From Williamsia faeni (GTDB taxonomy: Bacteria; Actinomycetota; Actinomycetes; Mycobacteriales; Mycobacteriaceae): 64,000 nucleotides of DNA. Positions 29,289-37,550 of the stretch are shown piece by piece. A program made the translations under genes and the position numbers. Location of the stretch: the NCBI GenBank assembly GCA_003202005.1, contig QJJF01000001.1:1-64000 (forward strand). Reading direction: 5' to 3'. The notes under the pieces were generated by a model. It made no database searches. It was not told the origin of the DNA and saw only the letters and a program-made list of their open reading frames with translations. The stretch's first letter is position 1, and each line of letters opens with the position of its first letter.

Positions 29289-30380
29289 ATGACTAAGAAC
29301 GGGCCGCTGAGCGGGACACGGGTGATCGAGTTCGCGGGGATCGGGCCGGGACCGCACGCCGCGATGATGCTCGGCGACCTCGGAGCCGACATCGTGCGCA
29401 TCGAACGTGCCGGAAAGCTTCCCGCCGAAGGTGAGGTCGCCGACCAGCTCCTGCGCAACCGGACCATCGTCGAGGCGAACCTCAAGGATCCCGTCGACAA
29501 AGAGGCGATCATGAACCTGATCGCCAAGGCCGATGTGGTCATCGAGGGCTTTCGGCCCGGTGTCACCGAGCGCCTGGGTTTCGGGCCCGAGGACGTCGCG
29601 AAGGTCAACCCGCGCATCGTCTACGGCCGGATGACCGGTTGGGGGCAGGACGGGCCCTTGTCGCTCGTTGCAGGCCACGACATCAACTACATCTCGCTGA
29701 CCGGCCTGCTGCACGCTGTGGGCCGGGAGAACGAGGTTCCCACCCCTCCGCTCAACCTCTTCGGTGATTTCGGTGGCGGATCGATGTTCCTGGTGCAGGG
29801 CATCCTGGCGGCACTGCTCGAACGCGAGAAGTCCGGCAAGGGCCAGACCATCGATGCCGCAATGGTTGACGGCGTCTCGGTGCTCGGCCAGATGATGTGG
29901 GCTTGGCGCGGCACGGGCTTCTGGCAGGACAAGCGCGCGGCAAACCTGCTCGACACCGCCGCACCCTTCTATGACGTCTACGAGACGTCCGACGGCAAAT
30001 ACTTCGCTGTCGGGGCCATCGAACCGCAGTTCTATGCGCTCCTCATCGACGGCATGGGTCTGGCCGACGACGCGACGTTGCCCCACCAGCTCGACAGTTC
30101 GCAGTGGCCCGCGATGAAGGTCAAGTTCGCGGAGGTGTTCAAGTCCAAGACCCGCGACGAGTGGACCGCGATCTTCGACGGCACCGACGCCTGCGCGTCC
30201 CCCGTGCTCGACTGGAACGAGGCCACCGAGAACAAGCACCTCGTTGCCCGCCAGACACTCATCGAACTCGACGGTGTCACGCAACCTGCTGTGGCCCCGC
30301 GCTTTTCGCGGACAGTCCCGGACACCCCGGCCGCGCCGGCCCGCACCGCGACCGACCCGGCGACCCTCTGGCTCGACTGA
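29289..30380 (+). CDS. mcr: Alpha-methylacyl-CoA racemase (CoA-transferase family III)
   Basis: A 363-residue enzyme that interconverts 2R and 2S forms of 2-methylacyl-CoA esters, needed before beta-oxidation of branched fatty acids and the sterol side chain. The family start [22 protein letters not shown], the His-Asp pair in [12 protein letters not shown] and the FGDFGGGSM motif with the second acidic residue are all present, matching mycobacterial MCR. The ATG follows GAGGGG. It lies on the plus strand inside the mycofactocin locus, dividing mftA-D and the SDR from mftEFG. A large inverted repeat separates its stop from the convergent SDR gene. Confidence 0.9.
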   Translation: MTKNGPLSGTRVIEFAGIGPGPHAAMMLGDLGADIVRIERAGKLPAEGEVADQLLRNRTIVEANLKDPVDKEAIMNLIAKADVVIEGFRPGVTERLGFGPEDVAKVNPRIVYGRMTGWGQDGPLSLVAGHDINYISLTGLLHAVGRENEVPTPPLNLFGDFGGGSMFLVQGILAALLEREKSGKGQTIDAAMVDGVSVLGQMMWAWRGTGFWQDKRAANLLDTAAPFYDVYETSDGKYFAVGAIEPQFYALLIDGMGLADDATLPHQLDSSQWPAMKVKFAEVFKSKTRDEWTAIFDGTDACASPVLDWNEATENKHLVARQTLIELDGVTQPAVAPRFSRTVPDTPAAPARTATDPATLWLD

Positions 30381-30386
30381 CCGACC

Positions 30387-30460
30387 ACACAAACGAGCCG
30401 GTTGTACGAAGACGAGCCGCGTATATGTGGCTCGTCTTTGTACAACCGGCTCGTTTGTGT
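30387..30460. terminator. Bidirectional terminator with 32-bp arms
   Basis: Arms at 30387-30418 and 30429-30460 pair over 32 bp with one mismatch, around a 10-nt loop. The repeat lies exactly between two convergent genes, 7 bp from the racemase stop and 4 bp from the SDR stop. Arms end in TTTGTGTTTT on the plus strand, so it can stop transcription from the racemase side and, by symmetry, from the SDR side. Confidence 0.85.
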
Positions 30461-30463
30461 TTT

Positions 30464-31267
30464 CTAGACCTTGGTCGCACCCATGTCCACCTCGATCGAT
30501 GACGCGGTAATGAACCTGGCCTTCTTCGAGCACAGGTACATCACCGCATCGGTGATGTCGCCGGACTTGGCCATCCCGGAGAGGATCGGCTCGAAATGTG
30601 CCCGGTATTGCGGCATCTCGAAGACCGCCAGCGCGTCGGTGTCCTCGATGCACATCGGGGTGTCGACACCGTAGGGGTGCACGGTGTTGACGCGAATCCG
30701 GTGTTGTCCCAGTTCTTTTGCCGTGGTGTGCGCCAGCCCCACCAGCGCATGCTTGGACGCCGAATAGGAGGCCTGCATCGGCATCGCCTTGATCCCGGCC
30801 ACCGAGGAGATGATCACGATCGAGCCGCCGTTGCCGGCCTCGATCATGGCCGGGATGGTTGCCTTGAGCGTCTTCCAGGAGCCGTTCACGTTGATGTCGA
30901 TGACGTCGGTGAATTGACTTTCGCTGAGGTCGGCTACGCCGCCCCAGGTGAGGACACCGGCGTTCGCGATCACGTGGTCGAGGCGTCCGAACTGGGCCAC
31001 CCCATCGGCGACGAGCTGTTGCTGGGCAACAAGATCGCGCGTGTCGGCCTGCCGGGCCAGGATGCTCCCACCGGCCGCTTTCACCAGGCGGACCGTCTCC
31101 TCGAGATCCTCCGCGGTGGCTGCCGGATATCCGGTGGCGGTGACCGATCGGCAGACATCGAGTCCGATGACGGCAGCACCCTCCTCTGCGAAACGAATCG
31201 CGTGACTGCGGCCCTGCCCGCGGGCGATACCCGTGATGTAGACGACCTTGCCGTCAAAATCTCCCAT
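30464..31267 (-). CDS. Mycofactocin-coupled SDR-family oxidoreductase
   Basis: A 267-residue short-chain dehydrogenase of the subfamily that co-occurs with mycofactocin and holds its NAD cofactor tightly. The N-terminal cofactor loop is VYITGIARGQGRSHAIRFA, then NAGVL, catalytic Ser in IIISSVAGIKAMPM and the YSASK Tyr/Lys pair. The loop insertion typical of this subfamily between the second and third strands (SVTATGYPAATAEDLEETV) is present. The ATG at 31267 gives the usual length. A KstR-like operator lies just upstream, so it may have its own sterol-responsive promoter instead of simply following mftD, which ends in a terminator. It is a likely alcohol or steroid-side-chain dehydrogenase. 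Confidence 0.9.
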   Translation of the reverse strand: MGDFDGKVVYITGIARGQGRSHAIRFAEEGAAVIGLDVCRSVTATGYPAATAEDLEETVRLVKAAGGSILARQADTRDLVAQQQLVADGVAQFGRLDHVIANAGVLTWGGVADLSESQFTDVIDINVNGSWKTLKATIPAMIEAGNGGSIVIISSVAGIKAMPMQASYSASKHALVGLAHTTAKELGQHRIRVNTVHPYGVDTPMCIEDTDALAVFEMPQYRAHFEPILSGMAKSGDITDAVMYLCSKKARFITASSIEVDMGATKV

Positions 31268-31275
31268 AGACGAAC

Positions 31276-31289
31276 TGTAACGTGTTCTA
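31276..31289 (-). promoter_or_regulatory. KstR-type operator at the SDR start
   Basis: The sequence TGTAACGTGTTCTA fits the published KstR consensus TnnAACnnGTTnnA at every fixed position on both strands. It ends only 8 bp before the ATG of the SDR gene, where a bound repressor would block transcription start or early elongation. Other TetR proteins recognise similar sequences, so the regulator is inferred. Confidence 0.55.
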
Positions 31290-31320
31290 GTCTCGTTTGC
31301 CCAGAGTCTCCGAATACAAA

Positions 31321-31382
31321 ACCACCCGTTCCGGTCGGGCCCACATGTTGTGCAACAGGTGGCTGTGACCGGAACGGGTGGT
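31321..31382 (-). terminator. Long hairpin terminator after mftD
   Basis: ACCACCCGTTCCGGTC (31321-31336) pairs perfectly with 31367-31382, and an inner stem CCACATGTTG / CAACAGGTGG extends it. On the minus strand the hairpin is followed by TTTTGT. It lies 13 bp after the mftD stop and should end the mftABCD transcript. Confidence 0.8.
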
Positions 31383-31395
31383 CGTGTTGGCGTGG

Positions 31396-32580
31396 CTAGA
31401 CCTTCGGTGTACCGAAGCTCTGTTCGAAGCCCTCGGGGATGATGATGTCTTCGCGGCTGAGCTCGTGAATGCTCTTGCGTCCCAAGCCCATCAGCGCCGA
31501 GTCGATACCGCCGCGCATGATGTCGAGGACATTCTCGACACCGGTCTGACCGTTGGCGGCGAGGCCCCACAGGTAAGCGCGGCCGATCATGACGGCGTCG
31601 GCGCCGAGTGCGAGTGCCTTGACAACGTCGCTGCCGCGGCGGATGCCACCGTCGAGGAGCACCTCGATGTCGTCACCGACGGCGTCGGCGATCGGGCCGA
31701 GCAGACGGATCGTGGCCGGGGTTCCGTCGAGGTTGTTGCCACCGTGGTTCGACACCGAGATCGCGGTGGCACCGATGTCGACCGCCCGCTTGGCGTCGTC
31801 GACCCGGGTGATGCCCTTGACCATGAAGGGGCCACCCCACTCCTTGCGGAGCCATTCCAGATCTTCCCAGCGCGGAGGCGGGGTCTGCATCCACTGCCCG
31901 TACGCGCCGAAGAACGTCGGACCCGGCTCACCCTTGTCGGCGACGTTGGGTGCGGTCAGGTCGGGTATGTTGATCTTGCCCTTGTTGAACCAGTCCCAGG
32001 CGTACTTGGGCCGGAGAGCGATTTCCGGCGCCAGCTTCAGCAGTGCCTTGAAGTCGACCTTCTCCGGGATCTCCGGGCTGCCCCAGTCACGTCCCATCGA
32101 GAACGACCAGTCGGTGGTCACGATCAGACCCTTGGCACCGGCTTCGCGGGCCCGGTCTGCACGCTTGAGGATCTCTTCGCGGGAGTTGAGCCAGTACGCC
32201 TGGAAGAAGACCTTGTCGTTGACCGCGGCGACCTCTTCGATGGGCTTGCTGGCGAAACTCGACAGTCCCATCGCGGTGCCACGCGCGGCGGCCGCACGCG
32301 CAACGGCGACCTCACCTTCGGGGTCCACCGCCTGCACGCCGGTCGGCGAGATGATGACGGGCAACGAAATGTCTTGCCCCATGATCGATGTCGAGAGGTC
32401 GCGGTCGGCTTGCGCACCGACCACATATGGCGCGAAGCCCAGTTCGGAGAACGCATCGACGTTGTCTGCGAGTGTGATGCCCTTTTCACTGCCCGAGATC
32501 AGCGAGGAGTAGACGGACTTGGGGAGCCGCTTCTTCGCCCGACGCTGGGCTTCGAGGACCGTCTCGAACCAGGGGTTCAT
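31396..32580 (-). CDS. mftD: Mycofactocin system FMN-dependent dehydrogenase MftD
   Basis: A 394-residue FMN enzyme of the L-lactate/glycolate oxidase family. MftD oxidatively deaminates the released AHDP core to give premycofactocin, the redox-active form. Visible elements are VIISPTGVQAVDPEGEVAVA, FQAYWL, KGITRVDDAKRAVDIGATAISVSNHGGNNLDG with the catalytic His and DGGIRRGSDVVKALALGADAVMIGR with FMN-phosphate contacts. The length matches mycobacterial MftD. It follows mftC after a 130-bp spacer containing a hairpin and is followed by a strong terminator. Confidence 0.95.
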   Translation of the reverse strand: MNPWFETVLEAQRRAKKRLPKSVYSSLISGSEKGITLADNVDAFSELGFAPYVVGAQADRDLSTSIMGQDISLPVIISPTGVQAVDPEGEVAVARAAAARGTAMGLSSFASKPIEEVAAVNDKVFFQAYWLNSREEILKRADRAREAGAKGLIVTTDWSFSMGRDWGSPEIPEKVDFKALLKLAPEIALRPKYAWDWFNKGKINIPDLTAPNVADKGEPGPTFFGAYGQWMQTPPPRWEDLEWLRKEWGGPFMVKGITRVDDAKRAVDIGATAISVSNHGGNNLDGTPATIRLLGPIADAVGDDIEVLLDGGIRRGSDVVKALALGADAVMIGRAYLWGLAANGQTGVENVLDIMRGGIDSALMGLGRKSIHELSREDIIIPEGFEQSFGTPKV

Positions 32581-32639
32581 TACTTCATCCTTTTCTCACC
32601 CGGCTGCACTGCCGGGGGTTCTTCTCTTGGGGTTGTCGA

Positions 32640-32678
32640 GTAGGCCAGCCGGAGTGTGAATCACTCCGGCTCGCCTAC
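32640..32678 (-). other. Hairpin in the mftC-mftD spacer
   Basis: A 17-bp stem with one mismatch (32640-32656 with 32662-32678, loop TGAAT) lies between mftC and mftD. No T-tract follows on the minus strand, so it may be a processing site or attenuator that lowers mftD relative to mftABC. Confidence 0.55.
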
Positions 32679-32710
32679 CTGGCTGCCGGATGGGGTCGCC
32701 GGCGGCCTTG

Positions 32711-33925
32711 TCAGGTGCTGGGTGCGAACCCGGCCAATGGATTCTCATCGCAGTCACGCGATGGCGGCCTGGTCATCAAGGTCAGCGGCACGCCGCGGGA
32801 ATGGTCCTTGTTGGCCGAGGGCACCGTGCGGTCGTCGGCGAGCAGGGATTCGCCGAAACCCTGCACACATTCGGGGTCGGGGCCGGCCAGCGGCAGTCCG
32901 GTGAAGAACTTGGCTGCCATGCAGCCACCGCGGCAGGCGTCGAAGTGCTGGCACTTGGTGCAGGCTCCGGCGTTCTGCGGTTCACGGAGTTCGAGGAACA
33001 GGTCGGACTGCTGCCAGATCGTCTTGAATCCACCGTCCGACAGGATGTTTCCGGCCAGGAAGTTCTCGTGGATCGCGAATGGGCAGGCGTAGACATCACC
33101 GACCGGATCGATCAGGCAGACAACACGGCCCGCCCCGCAGAGGTTCAGCCCCGGCAGTGCACCCTGTCCCGGTTCGGCGAACGCCGACAGGTGGAAGAAC
33201 GAGTCACCGGTCAGGACACGGTCACCGTGATCGACCAACCAGTTGTAGAGATCGCGCTGCTGTTCCGGCAACGGGTGCAGGTCATCCCACACGTCCGCGC
33301 CGCGGCCCGACGGGCGCAGGCGGGTGATGCGCAGTGTGGCACCGTACTTGTCGGCCAGCGCTTTGAACTCGTCGAGCTGGGTCACGTTCTGACGGGTGAC
33401 GACCACGCTGATCTTGGCATCCGCGAAGCCGGCCTCATGCAGGTTCTCGAGCGCCTTGATGGCCATCGCGTAGGAACCCGGCCCACGCACTGCGTCGTTG
33501 ACCTCGGCGGTCGCACCGTCGAGCGAGATCTGCACATCGACGTAGTCGCTGGCAGCGAGTCGCTCGGCCACCTTCTTGTCGATCTTCAGGCCGTTGGTCG
33601 AAAACTTCACGCCCACTTGGTGATCCGTCGCGTAGTCGACGAGTTCCCAGAAATCCGGGCGGACCGTCGGCTCACCGCCACCGATGTTCACATAGAAGAC
33701 CTGCATCCGCTGCAGCTCGTCGATGATCGCCTTGCACTGCTCGGTGTCGAGTTCGCGCGGATCACGCTTGCCCGACGAGGACAGGCAATGCACACACGAC
33801 AGGTTGCAGGCGTAGGTCAATTCCCACGTCAGGCAGATCGGGGCGTCGAGGCCTTTCTCGAATTGATCGACCAGACGGCCGACCGGCTGACGAGGCGCTG
33901 CGGGGCGCTCCAAAGTGGAAGTCAT
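32711..33925 (-). CDS. mftC: Mycofactocin radical SAM maturase MftC
   Basis: A 404-residue radical SAM enzyme with a SPASM extension. MftC decarboxylates the C-terminal Tyr of MftA and cross-links it to Val. The SAM-cluster Cys triad is C40-x3-C44-x2-C47 in TYACNLSCVHC, followed by GGGEPTVRP for SAM binding. The C-terminal SPASM region holds the auxiliary-cluster cysteines (LCGAGRVVC, VYACPF, CTKCQHFDACRGGC, and CVQGF). The ATG at 33925 is well placed. It belongs to the mftABCD operon, with 88 bp between mftB and mftC that include a GC-rich stem-loop near 33976-33998. Confidence 0.97.
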   Translation of the reverse strand: MTSTLERPAAPRQPVGRLVDQFEKGLDAPICLTWELTYACNLSCVHCLSSSGKRDPRELDTEQCKAIIDELQRMQVFYVNIGGGEPTVRPDFWELVDYATDHQVGVKFSTNGLKIDKKVAERLAASDYVDVQISLDGATAEVNDAVRGPGSYAMAIKALENLHEAGFADAKISVVVTRQNVTQLDEFKALADKYGATLRITRLRPSGRGADVWDDLHPLPEQQRDLYNWLVDHGDRVLTGDSFFHLSAFAEPGQGALPGLNLCGAGRVVCLIDPVGDVYACPFAIHENFLAGNILSDGGFKTIWQQSDLFLELREPQNAGACTKCQHFDACRGGCMAAKFFTGLPLAGPDPECVQGFGESLLADDRTVPSANKDHSRGVPLTLMTRPPSRDCDENPLAGFAPST

Positions 33926-34013
33926 GGGGGTTCCTCACGGGGATACAGGGCGTGGGCTGACGCCGGGTGTCTCGCCGGCGCCGAGGGCTGCGGCGCCGAA
34001 CATCACACCGAAC

Positions 34014-34322
34014 TCAGGTTCTGGGGACGATCATTCCCGAAGTCGCCAGTGCCGCTAGCGCATTGACGTACAACGAGCGGTCATTGTCGGTGATACCGGC
34101 AGCGGCCAGTGCATCACCCGCGTTGTCGTGGTCACCGAGCGACTGCACCACTTCGACCACTGTCAGATTCTTCAGAAACGACAGCTTACGAGTGCCGAAG
34201 TGGTACAGCAGCGCGCCGAACGGTTCGGGTCGCAGAGCGACCGAAGAGTTCAGAACCCACGCTTGGTCTACGTCAAACGTCACAGGCGAAGCCGGCGCTC
34301 GACCAGTTGTGGGAGCGGACAT
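34014..34322 (-). CDS. mftB: Mycofactocin precursor-binding chaperone MftB
   Basis: A 102-residue RRE-type (PqqD-like) peptide chaperone. MftB binds the MftA peptide and delivers it to the radical SAM enzyme MftC. The sequence matches the family with AWVLNSSVALRPEPFGALLYHFGTRKLSFL near residues 21-50 (the beta-strand part that binds the peptide) and a C-terminal helical part ending SGMIVPRT. The ATG is one base after the mftA stop, so synthesis is coupled to the precursor. Confidence 0.95.
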   Translation of the reverse strand: MSAPTTGRAPASPVTFDVDQAWVLNSSVALRPEPFGALLYHFGTRKLSFLKNLTVVEVVQSLGDHDNAGDALAAAGITDNDRSLYVNALAALATSGMIVPRT

Positions 34323-34323
34323 G

Positions 34324-34437
34324 TCAGTAGACGCCGCACATGCCGTCGATCGACACCTCTTCGACCAACGATTCCGAGACGAGATCGGTCTCGGTGCTGG
34401 TGCTGTCGGCCGACACGGAAGGATTCTGGGCTGCCAT
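34324..34437 (-). CDS. mftA: Mycofactocin precursor peptide MftA
   Basis: A 37-residue precursor peptide, too short for many gene finders. The C-terminus IDGMCGVY is the conserved mycofactocin core end, whose last two residues, Val and Tyr, become the redox cofactor. The acidic leader ([15 protein letters not shown]) is what MftB recognises. The start ATG at 34437 has an excellent AGGAGG eight bases upstream. It opens the mftABCD operon and lies downstream of a region with two dyad symmetries that may be operators. Confidence 0.97.
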   Translation of the reverse strand: MAAQNPSVSADSTSTETDLVSESLVEEVSIDGMCGVY

Positions 34438-34566
34438 CTGTACTACCTCCTGTTGATTGGTGTGAGCCTCACCATAATGGCACTCAGTGCATTAATGCCA
34501 GCGATCGGTCACATTTTTTTGTGAATTCTGTCGAATCTGGCCAAACGGCCAGGTACCAGCGGCACA
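34438..34566 (-). promoter_or_regulatory. mftA promoter region with two dyads
   Basis: Two inverted repeats lie ahead of mftA: GTGAG-C-CTCAC at 34462-34472, next to the ribosome binding site, and GCACT-C-AGTGC at 34480-34490. The latter is nested in wider TGGCA/TGCCA arms spanning 34478-34500. A T-rich stretch (ATTTTTTTG) is at about 34512. TetR-family MftR is known to repress mft genes and release on long-chain acyl-CoA; either dyad could be its site. Confidence 0.45.
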
Positions 34567-35709
34567 CTAGACGCCGAGATCCCGGCCGATGAGATCCTTC
34601 ATGATCTCGGTGGTGCCACCGAAGATCGTCTGGATCCGGGCATCGACGTAGGCCTTGGCGACCGGATACTCGTTCATGTACCCGTACCCACCGTGCAACT
34701 GCACGCACGCATCGATCACCCGTTTCGCAAGCTCGGTCGTCCACCACTTCGCCTTTGCCGCATCGACGGCCGTCAGCTCACCGTCGACCACTGCCCGCAG
34801 GCAGCGGTCCACGTACTGCTCGGCGATGTCGAGCTCGGTTGCCATCTCCGCGAGCTGGAACCGGTTGTGCTGAAACGACCCGATGGACTGCCCAAAAGCC
34901 TTGCGGTCCTTGGCGTATTGCAGGGTCTCGGTGAACGTCTTGCGGGCCCCGGCGACGGCCGCGATCGCAATGGACAGCCGTTCCGACGGCAGGTTGTGCA
35001 TCAGATGATAGAAACCCTTGTCCACCTCCCCCAATACGTTGGCCACCGGCACCCGCACATCGGTGAAACTCAGTTCGGCGGTGTCCTGGGCATGCTGGCC
35101 CATCTTGTCGAGCTTGCGACCGCGTTCGAATCCGGACATACCCCGCTCGACGACCAGCAGCGTGAATCCCTTGTGGCCGGCTTCCGGGTTGGTCCGCGCG
35201 ACCACGATGACCAGATCCGAATTGATGCCGGCCGAGATGAACGTCTTGGCACCGTTGAGAACCCAATGGTCGCCGTCCAGTACCGCCGAGGTCTTGATGC
35301 CGGCGAGGTCACTGCCGGCCCCGGGTTCGCTCATCGCGATGGCACCGATCAGCTCACCCGACGCGAACCCCGGCAGCCAGCGCTCCTTCTGCTTGGTCGT
35401 CGTCAGATTGGCCATATACGGACCGACGATGTCGTTCTGCAGGCTCAGCGCCGGCGACGCCGAACCGAACTTCGCCAGCTCTTCGACGATCACCGCGTTG
35501 AACCGGAAATCGTCGATCCCACCGCCGCCGTACTCCTCCGGCAGATTGAACCCGATGAGTCCGTATTTGCCCGCGGCGACATAAACCGATCGATCAACCA
35601 ATCGATCGGATTCCCATTGTGCCGCATGGGGTGCGATCTCACGCTCGATGAATTGCTTTGCGGTCGCCCGCAATTGCTCGTGTTCGGTCTCAAAGACGAT
35701 CCTGCGCAT
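34567..35709 (-). CDS. Acyl-CoA dehydrogenase (FadE family)
   Basis: A 380-residue FAD enzyme that introduces the alpha-beta double bond of acyl-CoA. Motifs seen are AMSEPGAGSDLAGIKTSAV, WVLNGAKTFISAGINSDLV, ERLSIAIAAVAGARKTF and the C-terminal LHGGYGYMNEYPVAKAYVDARIQTIFGGTTEIMKDLI, whose Glu in MNEYP is the expected catalytic base position. The ATG at 35709 begins MRRIVFETEHEQLR, the normal family start. It lies upstream of mftA in the same direction, with a 129-bp gap, and divergent from the hydrolase gene. The exact substrate is unknown; context suggests branched-chain or sterol-side-chain acyl-CoA. Confidence 0.92.
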   Translation of the reverse strand: MRRIVFETEHEQLRATAKQFIEREIAPHAAQWESDRLVDRSVYVAAGKYGLIGFNLPEEYGGGGIDDFRFNAVIVEELAKFGSASPALSLQNDIVGPYMANLTTTKQKERWLPGFASGELIGAIAMSEPGAGSDLAGIKTSAVLDGDHWVLNGAKTFISAGINSDLVIVVARTNPEAGHKGFTLLVVERGMSGFERGRKLDKMGQHAQDTAELSFTDVRVPVANVLGEVDKGFYHLMHNLPSERLSIAIAAVAGARKTFTETLQYAKDRKAFGQSIGSFQHNRFQLAEMATELDIAEQYVDRCLRAVVDGELTAVDAAKAKWWTTELAKRVIDACVQLHGGYGYMNEYPVAKAYVDARIQTIFGGTTEIMKDLIGRDLGV

Positions 35710-35941
35710 TGCGTTCCGTCCCTTGCCACTTGCCGGTATGTTCGGATGTGCGATGCGGCATCCGCTGCCATGATAGGTGCCGAAGATGCTGGTCACGGCC
35801 GTTTCCAAGGAATTGAGGACGCCACGACTGCGGCAACGCCGAAGTGTTCGCGGCACCGCGGATCCGATATCAGCCACCCTGGCGAGCTGTGGAGGACCGG
35901 GGGTGACACAGTCGAAGCGACCCCCGAGAGGAGTTCCATCC

Positions 35942-36853
35942 GTGCAGACGACGACACCCCCTGCGCCCAAGCAGGTCGAGTTCACCGGGTCGGGCGGCAT
36001 CAGACTGGTCGCCGACCACTGGTCCCCCGCATCAACGGACCGGGCAGCCGACGGTGCGGTGGGCACACCGTCGCCACGGATCGTGCTCCTCATGCACGGC
36101 GGCGGCCAGACGCGATTCTCCTGGAAGAACACCGGAGCGCTGCTCGCGGCTCACGGCCACGAGGTGATCTCTCTCGACACCCGTGGGCACGGTGAGAGCG
36201 ACTGGGCACCCGACGGGGACTACAGCGCCACAGCCCTGCAGGCCGATGGACTCGGCGTGCTCGCACAGTTACCCGATGTGACCGGACGACAACTGCCGGT
36301 CACGATCGTAGGCGCCAGCCTCGGGGGGCTGACAGGCATCGGAGTGGCCGCCATGGCGCCACCGAACACCGTCGACCGTCTCATCCTCGTCGACGTGGTA
36401 CCCCGGCCGGAAGAACGTGGAACTTCTCGGATCCGGGATTTCATGGCGTCCGGTGGTGGCGGCTTCGACGATCTCGAACAAGCCGCCGCAGCGATTTCCG
36501 AGTACCTGCCGCACCGCCCGACCACCGGGGCAACCGAAGGTCTCAAACGGAACCTTCGCCGCCGGGAGGACGGCCGCTGGTACTGGCATTGGGATCCGGC
36601 ATTCCTGAACCCGGCCGACGGCTCCGTCGTGCTACCCAGCGACATGTTCGAGAAGCAGGCGGTGGGACTGACCATCCCGATCCAGTTGATCCGCGGCCGG
36701 CTCTCCGACGTCGTGAGCAAGGAATCGGTGGACGCGTTCCGCGAGCTCATCCCCGACCTCGAGGTGACCGAGCTCTCGAGCGCCGGGCACACCGCCGCGG
36801 GCGACAGCAACGACGCCTTCACGTCTGCGGTGATCGACTTCATCGACCGATGA
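35942..36853 (+). CDS. Alpha/beta hydrolase
   Basis: A 303-residue alpha/beta-fold hydrolase. The oxyanion segment MHGGGQTRFSW, the strand with LDTRGHGESDWAPDGDY, the nucleophile elbow GASLGG and a C-terminal SAGHTAAGD with the catalytic His are present. The GTG at 35942 has GAGAGGAG eight bases upstream, and gives MQTTTPPAPKQVEF; longer frames upstream lack a ribosome binding site. It is divergent from fadE, and mftR follows 79 bp later. The substrate cannot be named; the relatives include haloperoxidase-like esterases and C-C bond hydrolases. Confidence 0.85.
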   Translation: MQTTTPPAPKQVEFTGSGGIRLVADHWSPASTDRAADGAVGTPSPRIVLLMHGGGQTRFSWKNTGALLAAHGHEVISLDTRGHGESDWAPDGDYSATALQADGLGVLAQLPDVTGRQLPVTIVGASLGGLTGIGVAAMAPPNTVDRLILVDVVPRPEERGTSRIRDFMASGGGGFDDLEQAAAAISEYLPHRPTTGATEGLKRNLRRREDGRWYWHWDPAFLNPADGSVVLPSDMFEKQAVGLTIPIQLIRGRLSDVVSKESVDAFRELIPDLEVTELSSAGHTAAGDSNDAFTSAVIDFIDR

Positions 36854-36902
36854 CGAACTACCATGGATCTCCCATGCAAGATGCTGGTCAGGCGAACGGA
36901 GA

Positions 36903-36924
36903 TGATGCGTTGATCAACACATCA
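36903..36924. promoter_or_regulatory. 22-bp palindromic operator upstream of mftR
   Basis: A 22-bp inverted repeat with a perfect GTTGATCAAC core (36909-36918) and outer TGATG/CATCA arms has a single mismatched pair. It ends 8 bp before the regulator's GTG start. This is the size and position expected for autoregulation by the TetR-type protein encoded next. Confidence 0.6.
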
Positions 36925-36932
36925 CGGTTGCC

Positions 36933-37550
36933 GTGACCGCCCCCATCGGCCGCCGTCCGACGACCACCAAGTCGAAGATCACCGATGCGGCGATCGACCT
37001 GTTCACCGAAGCCGGGTTCGACGAGACCAGCGTGGATGACGTCGCCGCGGCAGCAGGCATCGCCAGGCGCACCCTCTTCCGGTACTACCCGTCGAAGAAC
37101 GCCATCGCCTGGGGTGACTTCGACGAGCACCTCCACGACATGCGCCGCCTACTGGCCGAGGTCCCCGCCGACATGCCCGTGTCCGAAGCGCTGCGCAAAG
37201 CCCTGCTGGCCTTCAATCAGGTACCGGCCGATTACCGCGATCACCACCGTAAACGGATGCGCCTGCTCTTGGGTGTCCCTGCGCTGCAAGCACATTCGAT
37301 GCTGATGTACACCGGCTGGCGAGAGGTCGTCGCCGAGTTCGTGGCCTCGCGCACCGGTACGCGGCCTGGCGATCATGTACCGCAGACCGTCGCGTGGACG
37401 CTCCTGGCCACCGCGCTCGCTGCCTACGAGCAATGGCTGGCCGACCCTGATTCCGATCTCGACGAATTGCTCACACGCGGTACCCGGGTGTTGAGTGATG
37501 GATTGAACAGTGCGCTGGCATCGATCTCAGCTGCTGCTAATCTGAACTAG
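36933..37550 (+). CDS. mftR: TetR-family regulator of the mycofactocin system MftR
   Basis: A 205-residue TetR protein. The DNA-binding helices are in DAAIDLFTEAGFDETSVDDVAAAAGIARRTLFRYYPSKNAIAWGDFDEHL; the LFRYYPSKNxxxWGDFD ending is characteristic of the mycofactocin regulator group. MftR of mycobacteria represses mft genes and responds to long-chain acyl-CoAs. Start is GTG at 36933. In many genomes mftR is next to mftA; here it lies about 2.5 kb away, beyond fadE and the hydrolase. Its stop overlaps a KstR-like site ahead of kshB. Confidence 0.85.
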   Translation: MTAPIGRRPTTTKSKITDAAIDLFTEAGFDETSVDDVAAAAGIARRTLFRYYPSKNAIAWGDFDEHLHDMRRLLAEVPADMPVSEALRKALLAFNQVPADYRDHHRKRMRLLLGVPALQAHSMLMYTGWREVVAEFVASRTGTRPGDHVPQTVAWTLLATALAAYEQWLADPDSDLDELLTRGTRVLSDGLNSALASISAAANLN

